Positions 45,088-53,635 of a stretch of 64,000 nucleotides of DNA are shown in pieces. This DNA is from Saprospiraceae bacterium (GTDB lineage: Bacteria; Bacteroidota; Bacteroidia; Chitinophagales; Saprospiraceae), in assembly GCA_016715965.1 (NCBI GenBank), contig JADJXG010000001.1, forward strand, positions 928,501 to 992,500. Reading direction: 5' to 3'. How positions within the stretch are numbered: the first letter of the stretch is position 1; every line of letters begins with the position of its first letter. Below the pieces are notes generated by a model that was not told the origin of the DNA, ran no database searches, and was given only the letters and a program-made list of their open reading frames with translations. The position numbers and the translations under genes are program-made.

Positions 45088-46584
45088 ATAAAGTCTCTCC
45101 TTTTATTTATTAATTTTTATATTCTTACAAATTCAATTTTTTGTCAAAATTTAGTTCCAAAATTTGACTACAATTGGGTGCTGGATTCATATGGTACTCC
45201 TTGCCTAATAATCCAATTTGGAAATAGCGCAATTGTTTATGATAGTCTCAATATGGACTTTGGTTATACTAATGCATGCATCAGTGATATTGATGGAAAA
45301 TTAAAATCGTATTCAAATGGATGTCAAATTAACAATTCAGCTTTCGAGCATATGGAGAATGGCCAGCAAATAAACCCTGGTCAAGTTCATAGAGAAAATT
45401 GTCCAGCAGGTAGATATCCGGTCGGAGAACAAGGTGCGGTGTTTATTCCTGACCCAGGGGATTCAATGAGGTACTATCTTCTTCACGCAAGCGGAGTCAT
45501 TCAGGATTTTCCAGAATTAAAATTCTGGATAGATGCAATCAGATATTCAATCATTGATCTAAGGTACAACAATGGACTGGGAAAAGTTATCAGTAAAAAT
45601 GTACCAATTATTAAAGATAGTACTACATTGGCGGCCATGGCTGTCGTCAAACATTCGGATAATTCAAGCTATTGGATTATCGTGAAAAAATTTGTATCAA
45701 ATGTCTATGATAGATTTTTAATTGACCGAATTGGTATCAATTATATAGGTTCTCAAACCATTGGTGATACTACTCATTCAGATTTTGGCTTAGGAGGTCA
45801 AACAATGTTTTCACCAAATGATGGAAAAAAAATGATGATCTATTCGCCATATTTGGATGGAATATTTCTTTTTGATTTCGATCGTAATTCAGGACTGTTA
45901 AGTAATTATAAAAGAATACATGTGGTAGACAGTATGTTACTAGATGGAGGTGCATGTTTTTCTCCTTCAGGGAGATTTCTGTATGTAGGCACCTATTGGG
46001 ATCTTTACCAATACGACCTGGAGGCTAATGACATCAATGCTAGCGAGGTCCACATCGCTCATTGGAATGGATTCCGCTACCAAAATATTTTTAGTCACAT
46101 GATTGGCAGAATGCAATTAGGTCCTGACTGCAAGATTTACATCAACTGCCGCAACAGTATGAAATTTCTTCATGTCATCAATAAACCAGATGAAAAAGGA
46201 TTGGCCTGTGATTTTCGGCAAAATCAGCTTGAACTCCCTCAAACTCATGGTGGATTTCTTCCATCATTTCCCAATTACCGCCTCGGTGTCGCACCTGTTT
46301 GTGACCCCAATCTGGCAGTGTCTGTTTATGAAATCCCGACCCATCGGTATTTGTCAGTTTACCCCAATCCTGCATCAGATGAAGTTAGCTTGGATGCTGG
46401 AGATCAGAATATCAAATCCGTGCAAATAATAGATCTCTTGGGTCAATTGGTCTATCATCAAAAAATCAATGCCACTCCATCCTTAAATATTAAGTTGAGA
46501 AATTTCAATCCTGGTACATACATCGCTATTTGTACTCTGCAAAATGGAAGTATTCTCAGATCAAAACTTATAGTCAAGAAATGA
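45049..46584 (+). CDS. T9SS-type beta-propeller-like protein, tandem copy B
   Basis: 511 aa, paralogue of copy A with the same order: signal peptide (KEIKFYFPKERLIKSLLLFIN, ending IFCQ), propeller-like blades (FSPNDGKKMMIYSPYLDGIFLFDFDR, GACFSPSGRFLYVGTYWDLYQYDLE) and a type A sorting domain ending LRSKLIVKK. The 3' half matches copy A almost base for base over about 450 bp, which suggests recent gene conversion or recent duplication with selection for change at the 5' half. The stop overlaps the ATG of a 33-codon vestige. Function unknown. Confidence 0.87.
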   Translation: MKEIKFYFPKERLIKSLLLFINFYILTNSIFCQNLVPKFDYNWVLDSYGTPCLIIQFGNSAIVYDSLNMDFGYTNACISDIDGKLKSYSNGCQINNSAFEHMENGQQINPGQVHRENCPAGRYPVGEQGAVFIPDPGDSMRYYLLHASGVIQDFPELKFWIDAIRYSIIDLRYNNGLGKVISKNVPIIKDSTTLAAMAVVKHSDNSSYWIIVKKFVSNVYDRFLIDRIGINYIGSQTIGDTTHSDFGLGGQTMFSPNDGKKMMIYSPYLDGIFLFDFDRNSGLLSNYKRIHVVDSMLLDGGACFSPSGRFLYVGTYWDLYQYDLEANDINASEVHIAHWNGFRYQNIFSHMIGRMQLGPDCKIYINCRNSMKFLHVINKPDEKGLACDFRQNQLELPQTHGGFLPSFPNYRLGVAPVCDPNLAVSVYEIPTHRYLSVYPNPASDEVSLDAGDQNIKSVQIIDLLGQLVYHQKINATPSLNIKLRNFNPGTYIAICTLQNGSILRSKLIVKK

Positions 46585-46682
46585 TGGTCATTTTTATTTT
46601 GAATTCAATGGAGATGCTTTATAAGCCTCTCCATTTCTTTATTATAGCATATTTTGGTTTAACTAACTTTTTTGCCCAATAA
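46581..46682 (+). pseudogene. Vestige of a third array copy: signal peptide only
   Basis: An ATG overlapping the stop of copy B (ATGA, as at the other two junctions) opens a 33-codon frame. It reads MEMLYKPLHFFIIAYFGL and ends in FFAQ followed at once by TAA. It aligns with the signal peptide of copy B (KERLIKSLLLFINFYIL, ending IFCQ) and keeps the hairpin GGAGATGCTT-TAT-AAGCCTCTCC with one mismatch. Nothing after the stop resembles the mature protein. Either a decayed copy or a remnant junction left by deletion. Confidence 0.65.
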
Positions 46683-46926
46683 CAGATCTTAGTGGTTAAT
46701 CTTCCTGTATCATTTAAAGACACAAAGGTTTCATCATCTTCGTGATACCAAATTTTGTGACCAAGTATCTCGCAAAATCCTAAAAGTCTTAGTCTTAGTT
46801 TGCGTCTTAGTCTCCCCAACTCATCCACCAACTTCCCACCAACTACCCGCCAACTTAGTTGGGGGCAATCTGGTGGGGGCGAGCTGTTGGGGACAAAACT
46901 TAAAACTTAAAACTCAAAACTATTAA
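46683..46926. other. Low-complexity intergenic stretch
   Basis: Contains short imperfect repeats: CTTAGT three times (near 46786-46814), CCAACT-type units (46814-46860), and AAAACTT units (46897-46922). No gene or RNA recognised. Confidence 0.6.
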
Positions 46927-47340
46927 CTACCCCACCAACTCAGATTCCAATGATATTTCCGTATTCAATGATTTTGAAATTGGGCAATTGACTTTAGCAT
47001 TCTGAGCGCATTCTTCAAATTTTTCTTGTGAAATTCCCGGAACCTTCGCTTTTAAAATCAAATGCGATTGGACGATCTTACCATCCGCAAATTTGATTTG
47101 ACATTCCGTTTCTAAAAGTTCAGGGACAAATCCAGCCTCTCCCAAAATAAAACTCAATTTCATGCTGAAGCATCCGGCGTGTGCTGCTGCGATCAGTTCC
47201 TCAGGGTTGGTACCAATGCCTGATTCAAATCTGGAACTGAAAGAATATTGGGTGTGGTTGAGCACTGTACTTTGTGTAGTTAAATTGCCATGTCCTTCTT
47301 TTCCGGATCCCTCCCATTGGGCTTTTGCTGTTCTGATCAT
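46927..47340 (-). CDS. OsmC/Ohr family peroxiredoxin-like protein
   Basis: 137 aa. Start IRTAKAQWEGSGKEGHGNLTT, then TNPEELIAAAHAGCFSMKLS with the first reactive Cys and KVNCPISKSLNTEI with the second. It reduces organic hydroperoxides in characterised relatives. It belongs to the OsmC subgroup and differs from the gene at 32124. It is divergent from the inositol monophosphatase gene with 25 bp between the starts. Confidence 0.92.
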   Translation of the reverse strand: MIRTAKAQWEGSGKEGHGNLTTQSTVLNHTQYSFSSRFESGIGTNPEELIAAAHAGCFSMKLSFILGEAGFVPELLETECQIKFADGKIVQSHLILKAKVPGISQEKFEECAQNAKVNCPISKSLNTEISLESELVG

Positions 47341-47365
47341 CTGTATTTATTTTTATTTGTTTAGA

Positions 47366-48223
47366 ATGGACAAACATTCCCCACAGATGGATGGTTTAAA
47401 TAGGATGCCTCAGGAAAAACAATTCGCCGACACAAACAGCATTGATTTAAATGTGATCACTCCAAAAATCATTGAGATTGCAAAACAAGCTGGAATCTAC
47501 ATTCGACAAGAGTTGGATCAATTGTTGGAATCCCATATCGAAACCAAAGAAGAAAACAGCTTGGTCAGCTACGTAGATCAGAATGCAGAAAAAATGATCA
47601 CCCAAGGACTCTCGCTGCTGATTGAGGATGCTGGATTCATCACTGAAGAGGCTACCATCGATCAAAACCAAACGAAAACCTGGACCTGGGTCATTGATCC
47701 CTTGGACGGCACAACCAATTTTATCCACAAGATTCCGGTATTTGCGGTGAGCATTGGTTTGCTAAAAAACGGAATCCCTGTGGCAGGCGTCATCTATCAC
47801 ATCATGGCAGACGAATGCTTTTACGCCTGGCAGGGTGGCGGAGCCTGGCTCAACGGGAAAAGAATTTATGTAAGCACAACCACTGAAATGAAAGAGGCCG
47901 TTATAGCAACTGGATTTCCATACAAAAGGAACCATATTGAAGAACTGTTGCTTACCCTCAAAAAGATGATCCTCATCTGCAGGGGTGTCCGAAGACTTGG
48001 TTCTGCAGCCATCGATCTGGCTTTTACAGCCTGTGGTCGCTTTGATGCGTATTATGAGGGCGCTATCAACGCATGGGATATTTGCGCAGGAATCATCCTC
48101 GTCAGAGAGGCTGGAGGAATTGTCACCGGACTTTACGGAGAGGAAGAACCTTGTTTTAGCGGACACATCATAGCCGCCAATCCTACCATCCACCGCGAAA
48201 TCAATACATTATTGATTGGATGA
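47366..48223 (+). CDS. Inositol monophosphatase family protein
   Basis: 285 aa from the ATG at 47366. Both metal-site motifs are present: WVIDPLDGTTNFIH (DPLDGT) and NAWDICAGIILVREAGG (WDxxAG), with EEATID upstream. Family members hydrolyse inositol-1-phosphate, 3'-phosphoadenosine 5'-phosphate or fructose bisphosphate, and sequence alone does not decide. The frame extends to 47162 antisense to the OsmC gene, but that part has no family similarity. Confidence 0.92.
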   Translation: MDKHSPQMDGLNRMPQEKQFADTNSIDLNVITPKIIEIAKQAGIYIRQELDQLLESHIETKEENSLVSYVDQNAEKMITQGLSLLIEDAGFITEEATIDQNQTKTWTWVIDPLDGTTNFIHKIPVFAVSIGLLKNGIPVAGVIYHIMADECFYAWQGGGAWLNGKRIYVSTTTEMKEAVIATGFPYKRNHIEELLLTLKKMILICRGVRRLGSAAIDLAFTACGRFDAYYEGAINAWDICAGIILVREAGGIVTGLYGEEEPCFSGHIIAANPTIHREINTLLIG

Positions 48224-48344
48224 TAAAAATCATTTTTTTTCTTCAAAAGATGATTTTAGTCATTTCTAAAAGTTTATTGTGTTTTTTATCAGTGTGTTAT
48301 ATATTGCCATTATTCCATCCAAACAAATGCATCCTAAAACAGCC

Positions 48345-48352
48345 TAACTTTG
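48345..48352 (+). promoter_or_regulatory. Promoter -7 box of the heme cluster
   Basis: TAACTTTG fits TAnnTTTG and ends 27 nt before the peroxidase start. Confidence 0.5.
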
Positions 48353-48379
48353 CCTGACTAAGCAAACTTTTATCCTGAT

Positions 48380-49699
48380 ATGAAAACTATTGTGATCGGC
48401 TGGTTTTCCTTTTTCTTTATTTTGATCCTATCTTGCAGGCATGAAGGATTCGATTCCCTTGACCAGGAGCTCTTACAAATCATTCGAAATCCGGAAAATT
48501 TTATTCTGCCCTCCTCCAAAGAATACGACAAAATTCCCCAATCTCCATTAAATCCGCTCACCGCTGAAAAAATAGCCCTCGGAAATTTGTTGTTTTTTGA
48601 ACCCGCTTTTGCCAATGAAGCGAAACATCCAAGTCTGTTGCACACTTTTACATGCTCCTCCTGCCACGTCGTAGAATCCGGTTTCAGACCAGGTAGAATG
48701 CAGGGAATCGCCGATGGAGGTTACGGCTTTGGTCTAAAAGGCGAAAAACGGGTAAAACATCCAATTTATGTACCAGACAGCATCGATGCACAAGGTGCCC
48801 GACCTCTGGCTACCATCAATGTAGCTTTCGTGGAAAATACCATGTGGAACGGGTCTTTTGGTGCTGATCACAAAAATGTAGGTACAGAAGCAGTCTGGGG
48901 TAAAACAGATCCCGGCACCGCACGCAACCACGAAAGACTGGGTGCCCTTGAAGGACAGAACATCGAAGGACTCATTGTGCACCGTATGATGTTTAATAAA
49001 AAAATAGTAGAAGATGCCGGCTACAAAGAACTTTTCGATAAAGCATTTCCTGACTGGGATGATTCAACCCGATACAGCCGGAAGGCCGCCAGTTTTGCCA
49101 TTTCGGCTTACCTGAGATCCATCACCACCGATCAGGCTCCTTTTCAGCGATGGCTCAAAGGTGATCGCTCTGCCATGTCTCCGGAAGAAAAGGAAGGTGC
49201 CAAATTATTTTTTGGCAAAGCCAATTGCGTGTCTTGTCATTTTGAAAAAAACCTGGGGTCTATGACTTTTGCTGCCCTTGGGGTGGATGATATCTTCGAG
49301 CACGGAGGTCTGAAAACATCCATCAACGATGCCAGAAACCGTGGTAGAGGCGGTTTTACCCTGAAAGATGAAGACCTCTTCAAATTCAGAACCCCCCAAT
49401 TGTACAATTTAGGCGATGCCGGTCCCTATTTCCACGGGGGAAGCAAGGAGACTTTGAGGGATGTGGTCGAATACTTCAACAAAGGAATTCCTGAAAATCC
49501 ACGGGTCCCCAAAGAAAAATTGCATCCTTTTCTCCATCCTCTGAATCTAAGTCCACAAGAGGTGGACCATTTAACCCGCTTTCTGACGAATGGATTAAGA
49601 GATCCCAATCTGTTGAGGTATAAACCGGAGAAGGTTTTGTCGGGTCTGTGTTTTCCCAACAACGATCCTCTTTCCAAATTTGACATGGGTTGCGATTAA
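48380..49699 (+). CDS. Di-heme cytochrome c peroxidase lipoprotein
   Basis: 439 aa. Lipobox in FILILSC (Cys19). Two heme c sites are present: CSSCH (residues 92-96) and CVSCH (283-287). The CcpA/MauG fold is supported by ALGNLLFFEPAF, PLATINVAFVENTMWNGSF and FRTPQLYNLGDAGPYFHGG. It would reduce hydrogen peroxide with electrons from a c-type donor, anchored to a membrane on the periplasmic or outer face. A MauG-like oxidation role cannot be excluded. It is the first gene of a run with a mono-heme lipoprotein, an OB-fold protein and a DUF5777 barrel. Confidence 0.9.
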   Translation: MKTIVIGWFSFFFILILSCRHEGFDSLDQELLQIIRNPENFILPSSKEYDKIPQSPLNPLTAEKIALGNLLFFEPAFANEAKHPSLLHTFTCSSCHVVESGFRPGRMQGIADGGYGFGLKGEKRVKHPIYVPDSIDAQGARPLATINVAFVENTMWNGSFGADHKNVGTEAVWGKTDPGTARNHERLGALEGQNIEGLIVHRMMFNKKIVEDAGYKELFDKAFPDWDDSTRYSRKAASFAISAYLRSITTDQAPFQRWLKGDRSAMSPEEKEGAKLFFGKANCVSCHFEKNLGSMTFAALGVDDIFEHGGLKTSINDARNRGRGGFTLKDEDLFKFRTPQLYNLGDAGPYFHGGSKETLRDVVEYFNKGIPENPRVPKEKLHPFLHPLNLSPQEVDHLTRFLTNGLRDPNLLRYKPEKVLSGLCFPNNDPLSKFDMGCD

Positions 49700-49813
49700 A
49701 ATTGCGTTTGGAGTCTAACCAACTTTAAAAATTGCTGTTGTATAGGGTGGTCAATGAGATCAAATCAAAGTTTCCAAATACAAGCACCAGACTACAGATC
49801 AAAATCCTTCCCG

Positions 49814-50194
49814 ATGATTCAAAAAATAATTTCCAGGTTTAAAATACTTTTTATCTTGTTTTTGCTGGCAGGTTTTGTAGGCTGTTACTACGACAACGAA
49901 GAAGAATTGTATCCTCCTGATTCAGGCCCTGTCACCGATGTATCTTATGCCCAGCAGGTCGTTCCCATTCTTCAAAACAACTGTTTCGTCTGTCATTCCA
50001 AAACCGCAGCCTTGGGAAATGTCGTTTTGGAGGGATACAACGCCACCCTCTTTTATGTCAACAACGGAGAGCTGTTGGGGAGTATCAAACACGAACAAGG
50101 TTTTGTGGCGATGCCCAATGGAGCTGCAAAACTATCCGCCCATCTAATCCAGACCATCCAGGTCTGGATCGAAGAAGGTGCCAAAGACAATTGA
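49814..50194 (+). CDS. Mono-heme c-type lipoprotein
   Basis: 126 aa from the ATG at 49814. The hydrophobic leader ends in LLAGFVGC (lipobox Cys24). One heme site, CFVCH, at residues 57-61 is embedded in VVPILQNNCFVCHSK. That is the cytochrome c-like domain found in PSD/planctomycete-type and Bacteroidota proteins. A Met ligand may come from FVAMPNGAAKL. It could be the electron partner of the peroxidase. An upstream start at 49754 is in frame but lies before the signal peptide and is not favoured. Confidence 0.85.
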   Translation: MIQKIISRFKILFILFLLAGFVGCYYDNEEELYPPDSGPVTDVSYAQQVVPILQNNCFVCHSKTAALGNVVLEGYNATLFYVNNGELLGSIKHEQGFVAMPNGAAKLSAHLIQTIQVWIEEGAKDN

Positions 50195-50226
50195 TATTAA
50201 TACAGTAAATCATTAAAAACAAAACG

Positions 50227-50646
50227 ATGATCAAGAAAATTCTGATGGCTGCCCTGGCTTTGATGTTTGTGGCTGGCGGAATCGCTTACTACCTTTACAA
50301 CAAACCCGTATCAAAAACTGAATCCAAATCGACTGATCTGGTGATAACGGCGGAAAATTTATTTGCAGAATACAATGCAGACGAAACAGTGGCTGATCAA
50401 AAATATTTAAACAAAACGGTCGAGGTGACCGGCGCAATTATGGGGACTCTGCTACAAAAAAATGTCGTCACAGGAGTGCAATTAAGTTCCGGAGTGGCTG
50501 ATGCCGGAATCATTTGCGAATTTGAAAATGAACCAGGTAAAACGTATTCCAGATTTCCGGTGGGTGATGTACTTACTTTAAAATGTGTGTGCACCGGAAA
50601 ACTAATGGATGTGGTGCTTACACGGTGTGTCATCGTCCAAAAATAA
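50227..50646 (+). CDS. OB-fold (tRNA_anti-like) membrane-anchored protein
   Basis: 139 aa. One N-terminal membrane anchor (ILMAALALMFVAGGIAYYLY), then an OB fold of the tRNA_anti-like type: DLVITAENLFAEYNADETVADQKYLNKTVEVTGAI, then VQLSSGVADAGIICEFEN and LTLKCVCTGKLMDVVLTRC. This Bacteroidota family has no firm function. It lies in the heme gene run, 32 nt after the mono-heme lipoprotein and 8 nt before the barrel gene. Confidence 0.82.
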   Translation: MIKKILMAALALMFVAGGIAYYLYNKPVSKTESKSTDLVITAENLFAEYNADETVADQKYLNKTVEVTGAIMGTLLQKNVVTGVQLSSGVADAGIICEFENEPGKTYSRFPVGDVLTLKCVCTGKLMDVVLTRCVIVQK

Positions 50647-50654
50647 TACAAACT

Positions 50655-51563
50655 ATGCATTGCTTTCGAAAATTCCTTTTCTTCCTCATTGGTAGTATGC
50701 ATGTATGCTTGTGCAAATCTCAAACTGACGACGGATTACTGGCCCTGCTCGGTGACGAAGAAACCACAGAATATGCCCAGGCTATTTTTAAAACCAACCG
50801 AATTATCAATCTGCATTCGATCGAAAATACCCACGCAGGAGTTTTGGATTTTAAAATATTGCACAGATTTGGCTTCTTGAACACTGGCGTTTCTGAATTC
50901 TTTGGTCTGGATCAGGCGACCATGAGATTGGGATTCGACTACGGACTTAGCAAAAATATTCAAATTGGTATTGGTCGATCCAATTTTGAAAAAACGTATG
51001 ATGGCTATATCAAATACCGATTTCTAAGACAATCTTCCGGCAAAAAACAGATGCCCCTATCTGCCAGTTTTGTTGCCGGCACAGCCATAAAAACCAATGC
51101 CTGGCCCGACCCAAACCGAGACAATCATTTTTCATCAAGACTTTATTACCATTTTCAATTGTTGTTGGCTAGAAAATTTTCCGAAGGATTTTCTGCGCAA
51201 ATTACTCCATCTCTTGTGCACCGCAATTTGGTGGCAACCAAATCAATTAAGAATGACGTGTATTCCATTGCTGCAGCTGTGAGACAAAAACTAAGCAAGA
51301 GAATCGCCTTGAATGCAGAATTTATTTATGTTTTACCCGATCAAATTGATCCAAATTTTAATCATTCCTTCAGCATTGGTTTCGACATTGAAACTGGTGG
51401 ACATGTTTTTCAGCTTCATTTCACCAATTCCACTTCGATGGTGGAAAAAGGATTTATCGCTGAGACGGTGGGAGATTGGACCAAAGGAGACATCCGGTTT
51501 GGATTTAACATCAGCAGGGTCTTTACCTTGGTGAAACCTAAAAAGATGACTTTGGAGCAATAA
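50655..51563 (+). CDS. DUF5777-type outer-membrane beta-barrel protein
   Basis: 302 aa from the ATG at 50655 with a signal peptide ending LCKSQ. The mature part shows the DUF5777 pattern (IINLHSIENTHAGVLDFKILHRFG, GLDQATMRLGFDYGLSKNIQIGIGRS) and alternating strands up to FGFNISRVF. Family members are barrel proteins encoded next to c-type cytochromes and YceI proteins. It may provide an outer-membrane path or scaffold for the heme lipoproteins; this is inferred only from gene order. Confidence 0.82.
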   Translation: MHCFRKFLFFLIGSMHVCLCKSQTDDGLLALLGDEETTEYAQAIFKTNRIINLHSIENTHAGVLDFKILHRFGFLNTGVSEFFGLDQATMRLGFDYGLSKNIQIGIGRSNFEKTYDGYIKYRFLRQSSGKKQMPLSASFVAGTAIKTNAWPDPNRDNHFSSRLYYHFQLLLARKFSEGFSAQITPSLVHRNLVATKSIKNDVYSIAAAVRQKLSKRIALNAEFIYVLPDQIDPNFNHSFSIGFDIETGGHVFQLHFTNSTSMVEKGFIAETVGDWTKGDIRFGFNISRVFTLVKPKKMTLEQ

Positions 51564-51632
51564 AAGGACTCAACCTTCGATTGTTATCCTTGTTATCTGT
51601 TGTCGCAGTAGAATAATAATCCTATACCGTCG

Positions 51633-51640
51633 TATATTTG
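51633..51640 (+). promoter_or_regulatory. Promoter -7 box of the two-component operon
   Basis: TATATTTG fits TAnnTTTG and ends 21 nt before the kinase ATG. Confidence 0.55.
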
Positions 51641-51661
51641 ACTTCTTCCTGAAAGACAAGC

Positions 51662-52945
51662 ATGTCATCGTTTAAAATTAAAATTCTTGTTTTCCTTGGT
51701 TTCCTGTTGATCCTGGGAGTGTTTATCACTCAGGGTTTGTACATTTTTAAAAATTACAACAAGGAAGAAGCAGAATTTCACCGATCCGTCAGCATCGCCC
51801 TTCGCAATACAGCCAATGAAATTGCCAAATACAACGAAGTAAAATTACCGGATAAAGATCTGATCAAAAGAGATTCCTCTCATGTTTATGAAGTCAATGT
51901 CAATTCGCCCATTGATCAGACCATTCTGGTTTATTACTTAGAAACTGAGCTAGACAAACAAGGCATCAGCACCATTTTTGAATACGGCATCTATGATTGC
52001 AATACCAACGAATTGATCATCAGCGAATGTTGCATCAGCACCAAAGAAAATGAGGCCCCTTTGGCCAGCAAAAAAAAGAAGGTTAAAAAGGTAAAGAAAA
52101 AACAGACCTATTATTTTGTGGTCCGCTTTCCTGAAAAAGAAGCCTTGCTACTCAAGGAAATGAAGCCGCTTGTATTGTCTTCTGCCTTGGTTTTTATCGC
52201 GTGTCTGATTTTTACCTTGGCCATTTTTGTGATTTTGAGACAAAAGAGATATTCTGAACTCATGCGGGATTTTATCAACAATATGACCCACGAATTTAAG
52301 ACCCCGATTTCTTCGATCAAAATTGCTTCAGATGTCATTTCGCACCATCCTTTAATAGAAGAAGACAAGAGATTGAGTCAATACGCCAAAATCATCAGAG
52401 ATCAAAATCTGAGGCTCAATGACCAGGTAGAGAAAGTACTCCAAATTGCTAAAATGGAATCCTCCACCTTTCAACTAAAAAAAGAGCTGGTTGGGGTCAA
52501 TGATTTAATTCGACAGATTAGTTCCCAATACGCTTTCCGCCTGGGTGATGAAGGAGGAAGTCTGGAGATTCATTTGGACGCTAAAAATGATAAAATCAAG
52601 GTGGATAAATTTCATTTTACCAATATTATTTCAAATTTGATGGATAATGCCGTCAAATATAGTAAGAAAATACCTGAAATCAGTATATTTACCCGAAATA
52701 CGGATGCACAAACACTGGAAATCGAAATCAGGGACAAGGGAGTAGGGATACCTCCCGAGGATCAGGATAAGCTTTTCCAGAAGTTTTACAGAGTGTCCAC
52801 GGGCGATGTCCACAATGTCAAAGGATTTGGCATTGGGCTGTACTATGTAAAAAGAATTTGCGAAGCTCATGGATTTGACCTTAATTTGCACAGTATTTAT
52901 GGAGAAGGAACCAGCGTTTTTATAAACTGCAAAACAGACATTTAA
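51662..52945 (+). CDS. Sensor histidine kinase
   Basis: 427 aa inner-membrane kinase. TM1 is about residues 5-29 and TM2 about 169-192, with a 140-residue periplasmic sensor between. The H-box is MTHEFKTP with His210. The N box (NLMDNAVKYS), G1 (DKGVGIPPED) and G2 (GFGIGLYYVK) follow. No HAMP domain is obvious. The sensor contains three cysteines (113, 123, 124) and a very basic KKKKVKKVKKK patch (137-147) just before TM2, which is unusual. It overlaps the response regulator gene by 1 nt. The signal is unknown. Confidence 0.92.
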   Translation: MSSFKIKILVFLGFLLILGVFITQGLYIFKNYNKEEAEFHRSVSIALRNTANEIAKYNEVKLPDKDLIKRDSSHVYEVNVNSPIDQTILVYYLETELDKQGISTIFEYGIYDCNTNELIISECCISTKENEAPLASKKKKVKKVKKKQTYYFVVRFPEKEALLLKEMKPLVLSSALVFIACLIFTLAIFVILRQKRYSELMRDFINNMTHEFKTPISSIKIASDVISHHPLIEEDKRLSQYAKIIRDQNLRLNDQVEKVLQIAKMESSTFQLKKELVGVNDLIRQISSQYAFRLGDEGGSLEIHLDAKNDKIKVDKFHFTNIISNLMDNAVKYSKKIPEISIFTRNTDAQTLEIEIRDKGVGIPPEDQDKLFQKFYRVSTGDVHNVKGFGIGLYYVKRICEAHGFDLNLHSIYGEGTSVFINCKTDI

Positions 52946-53634
52946 TGAAAAAAGCCAAATTGTTGTACGCTGAGGATGATGAAACCCTTAGCTTTATTAC
53001 CAAAGATCACCTCGAGCTCCAAGGTTATGAGGTACATCACTGTGTCAATGGAGCCGACGCTTTTGAGACCTATAAGAAAGATAAGTTTGATCTGTGTATT
53101 TTTGATGTGATGCTGCCGGAAATGGATGGCTTTACACTCGCAGAAAACATTCGAAAGAGAGACCAACAAATCCCTATCTTGTTTCTTACCGCCAAATCTC
53201 TCAAAGAGGATCGAATCCATGGGTTAAAACTGGGGGGAGACGATTATCTGACAAAACCCTTCAGCATCGAGGAACTCATCCTTAAAATAGAAATATTCTT
53301 GCGAAGAAGCAGGGTTTTTGAAGCCCCATCCCAAGAACAGGAAATCATCATAGGGGCCTACCGGTATCTCCCACTCGAATACCAATTGATCAAAGAAAAC
53401 AATGTAAGGGTTCTCACCCAGCGTGAAAGTGAATTGCTGGACTTCCTTGTCAAACACAAAAACAAGGTGATCAAGAGGTCTGTGATACTCGAAAACCTTT
53501 GGGGCGAAGATGATTATTTTATGGGACGAAGCCTTGATGTCTTTATTTCCAGACTTCGCAAATACCTCAGTGAAGATCCTGCTATTAAAATTGACAATAT
53601 TCACGGAATAGGATTTAAATTTATTTGTCCTTAA
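52945..53634 (+). CDS. Response regulator, OmpR/PhoB family
   Basis: 229 aa. The receiver domain has its acidic pair (EDD 10-12), phospho-acceptor Asp54 in IFDVMLPEMDG, Thr82 and Lys104 in YLTKPF. The C-terminal winged helix is marked by LTQRESELLDFLVKHKNKVIKRSVILENLWG and GRSLDVFISRLRKYL. It is the partner of the upstream kinase. Candidate targets include its own operon and the heme and YceI genes next to it, but no binding site was identified. Confidence 0.95.
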   Translation: MKKAKLLYAEDDETLSFITKDHLELQGYEVHHCVNGADAFETYKKDKFDLCIFDVMLPEMDGFTLAENIRKRDQQIPILFLTAKSLKEDRIHGLKLGGDDYLTKPFSIEELILKIEIFLRRSRVFEAPSQEQEIIIGAYRYLPLEYQLIKENNVRVLTQRESELLDFLVKHKNKVIKRSVILENLWGEDDYFMGRSLDVFISRLRKYLSEDPAIKIDNIHGIGFKFICP

Positions 53635-53635
53635 A

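Noticed and set aside
46619..46831. 70-aa minus-strand frame behind the T9SS array
   Set aside because: It runs antisense to the vestigial copy and the low-complexity spacer, has an odd composition, and no family match was recognised.
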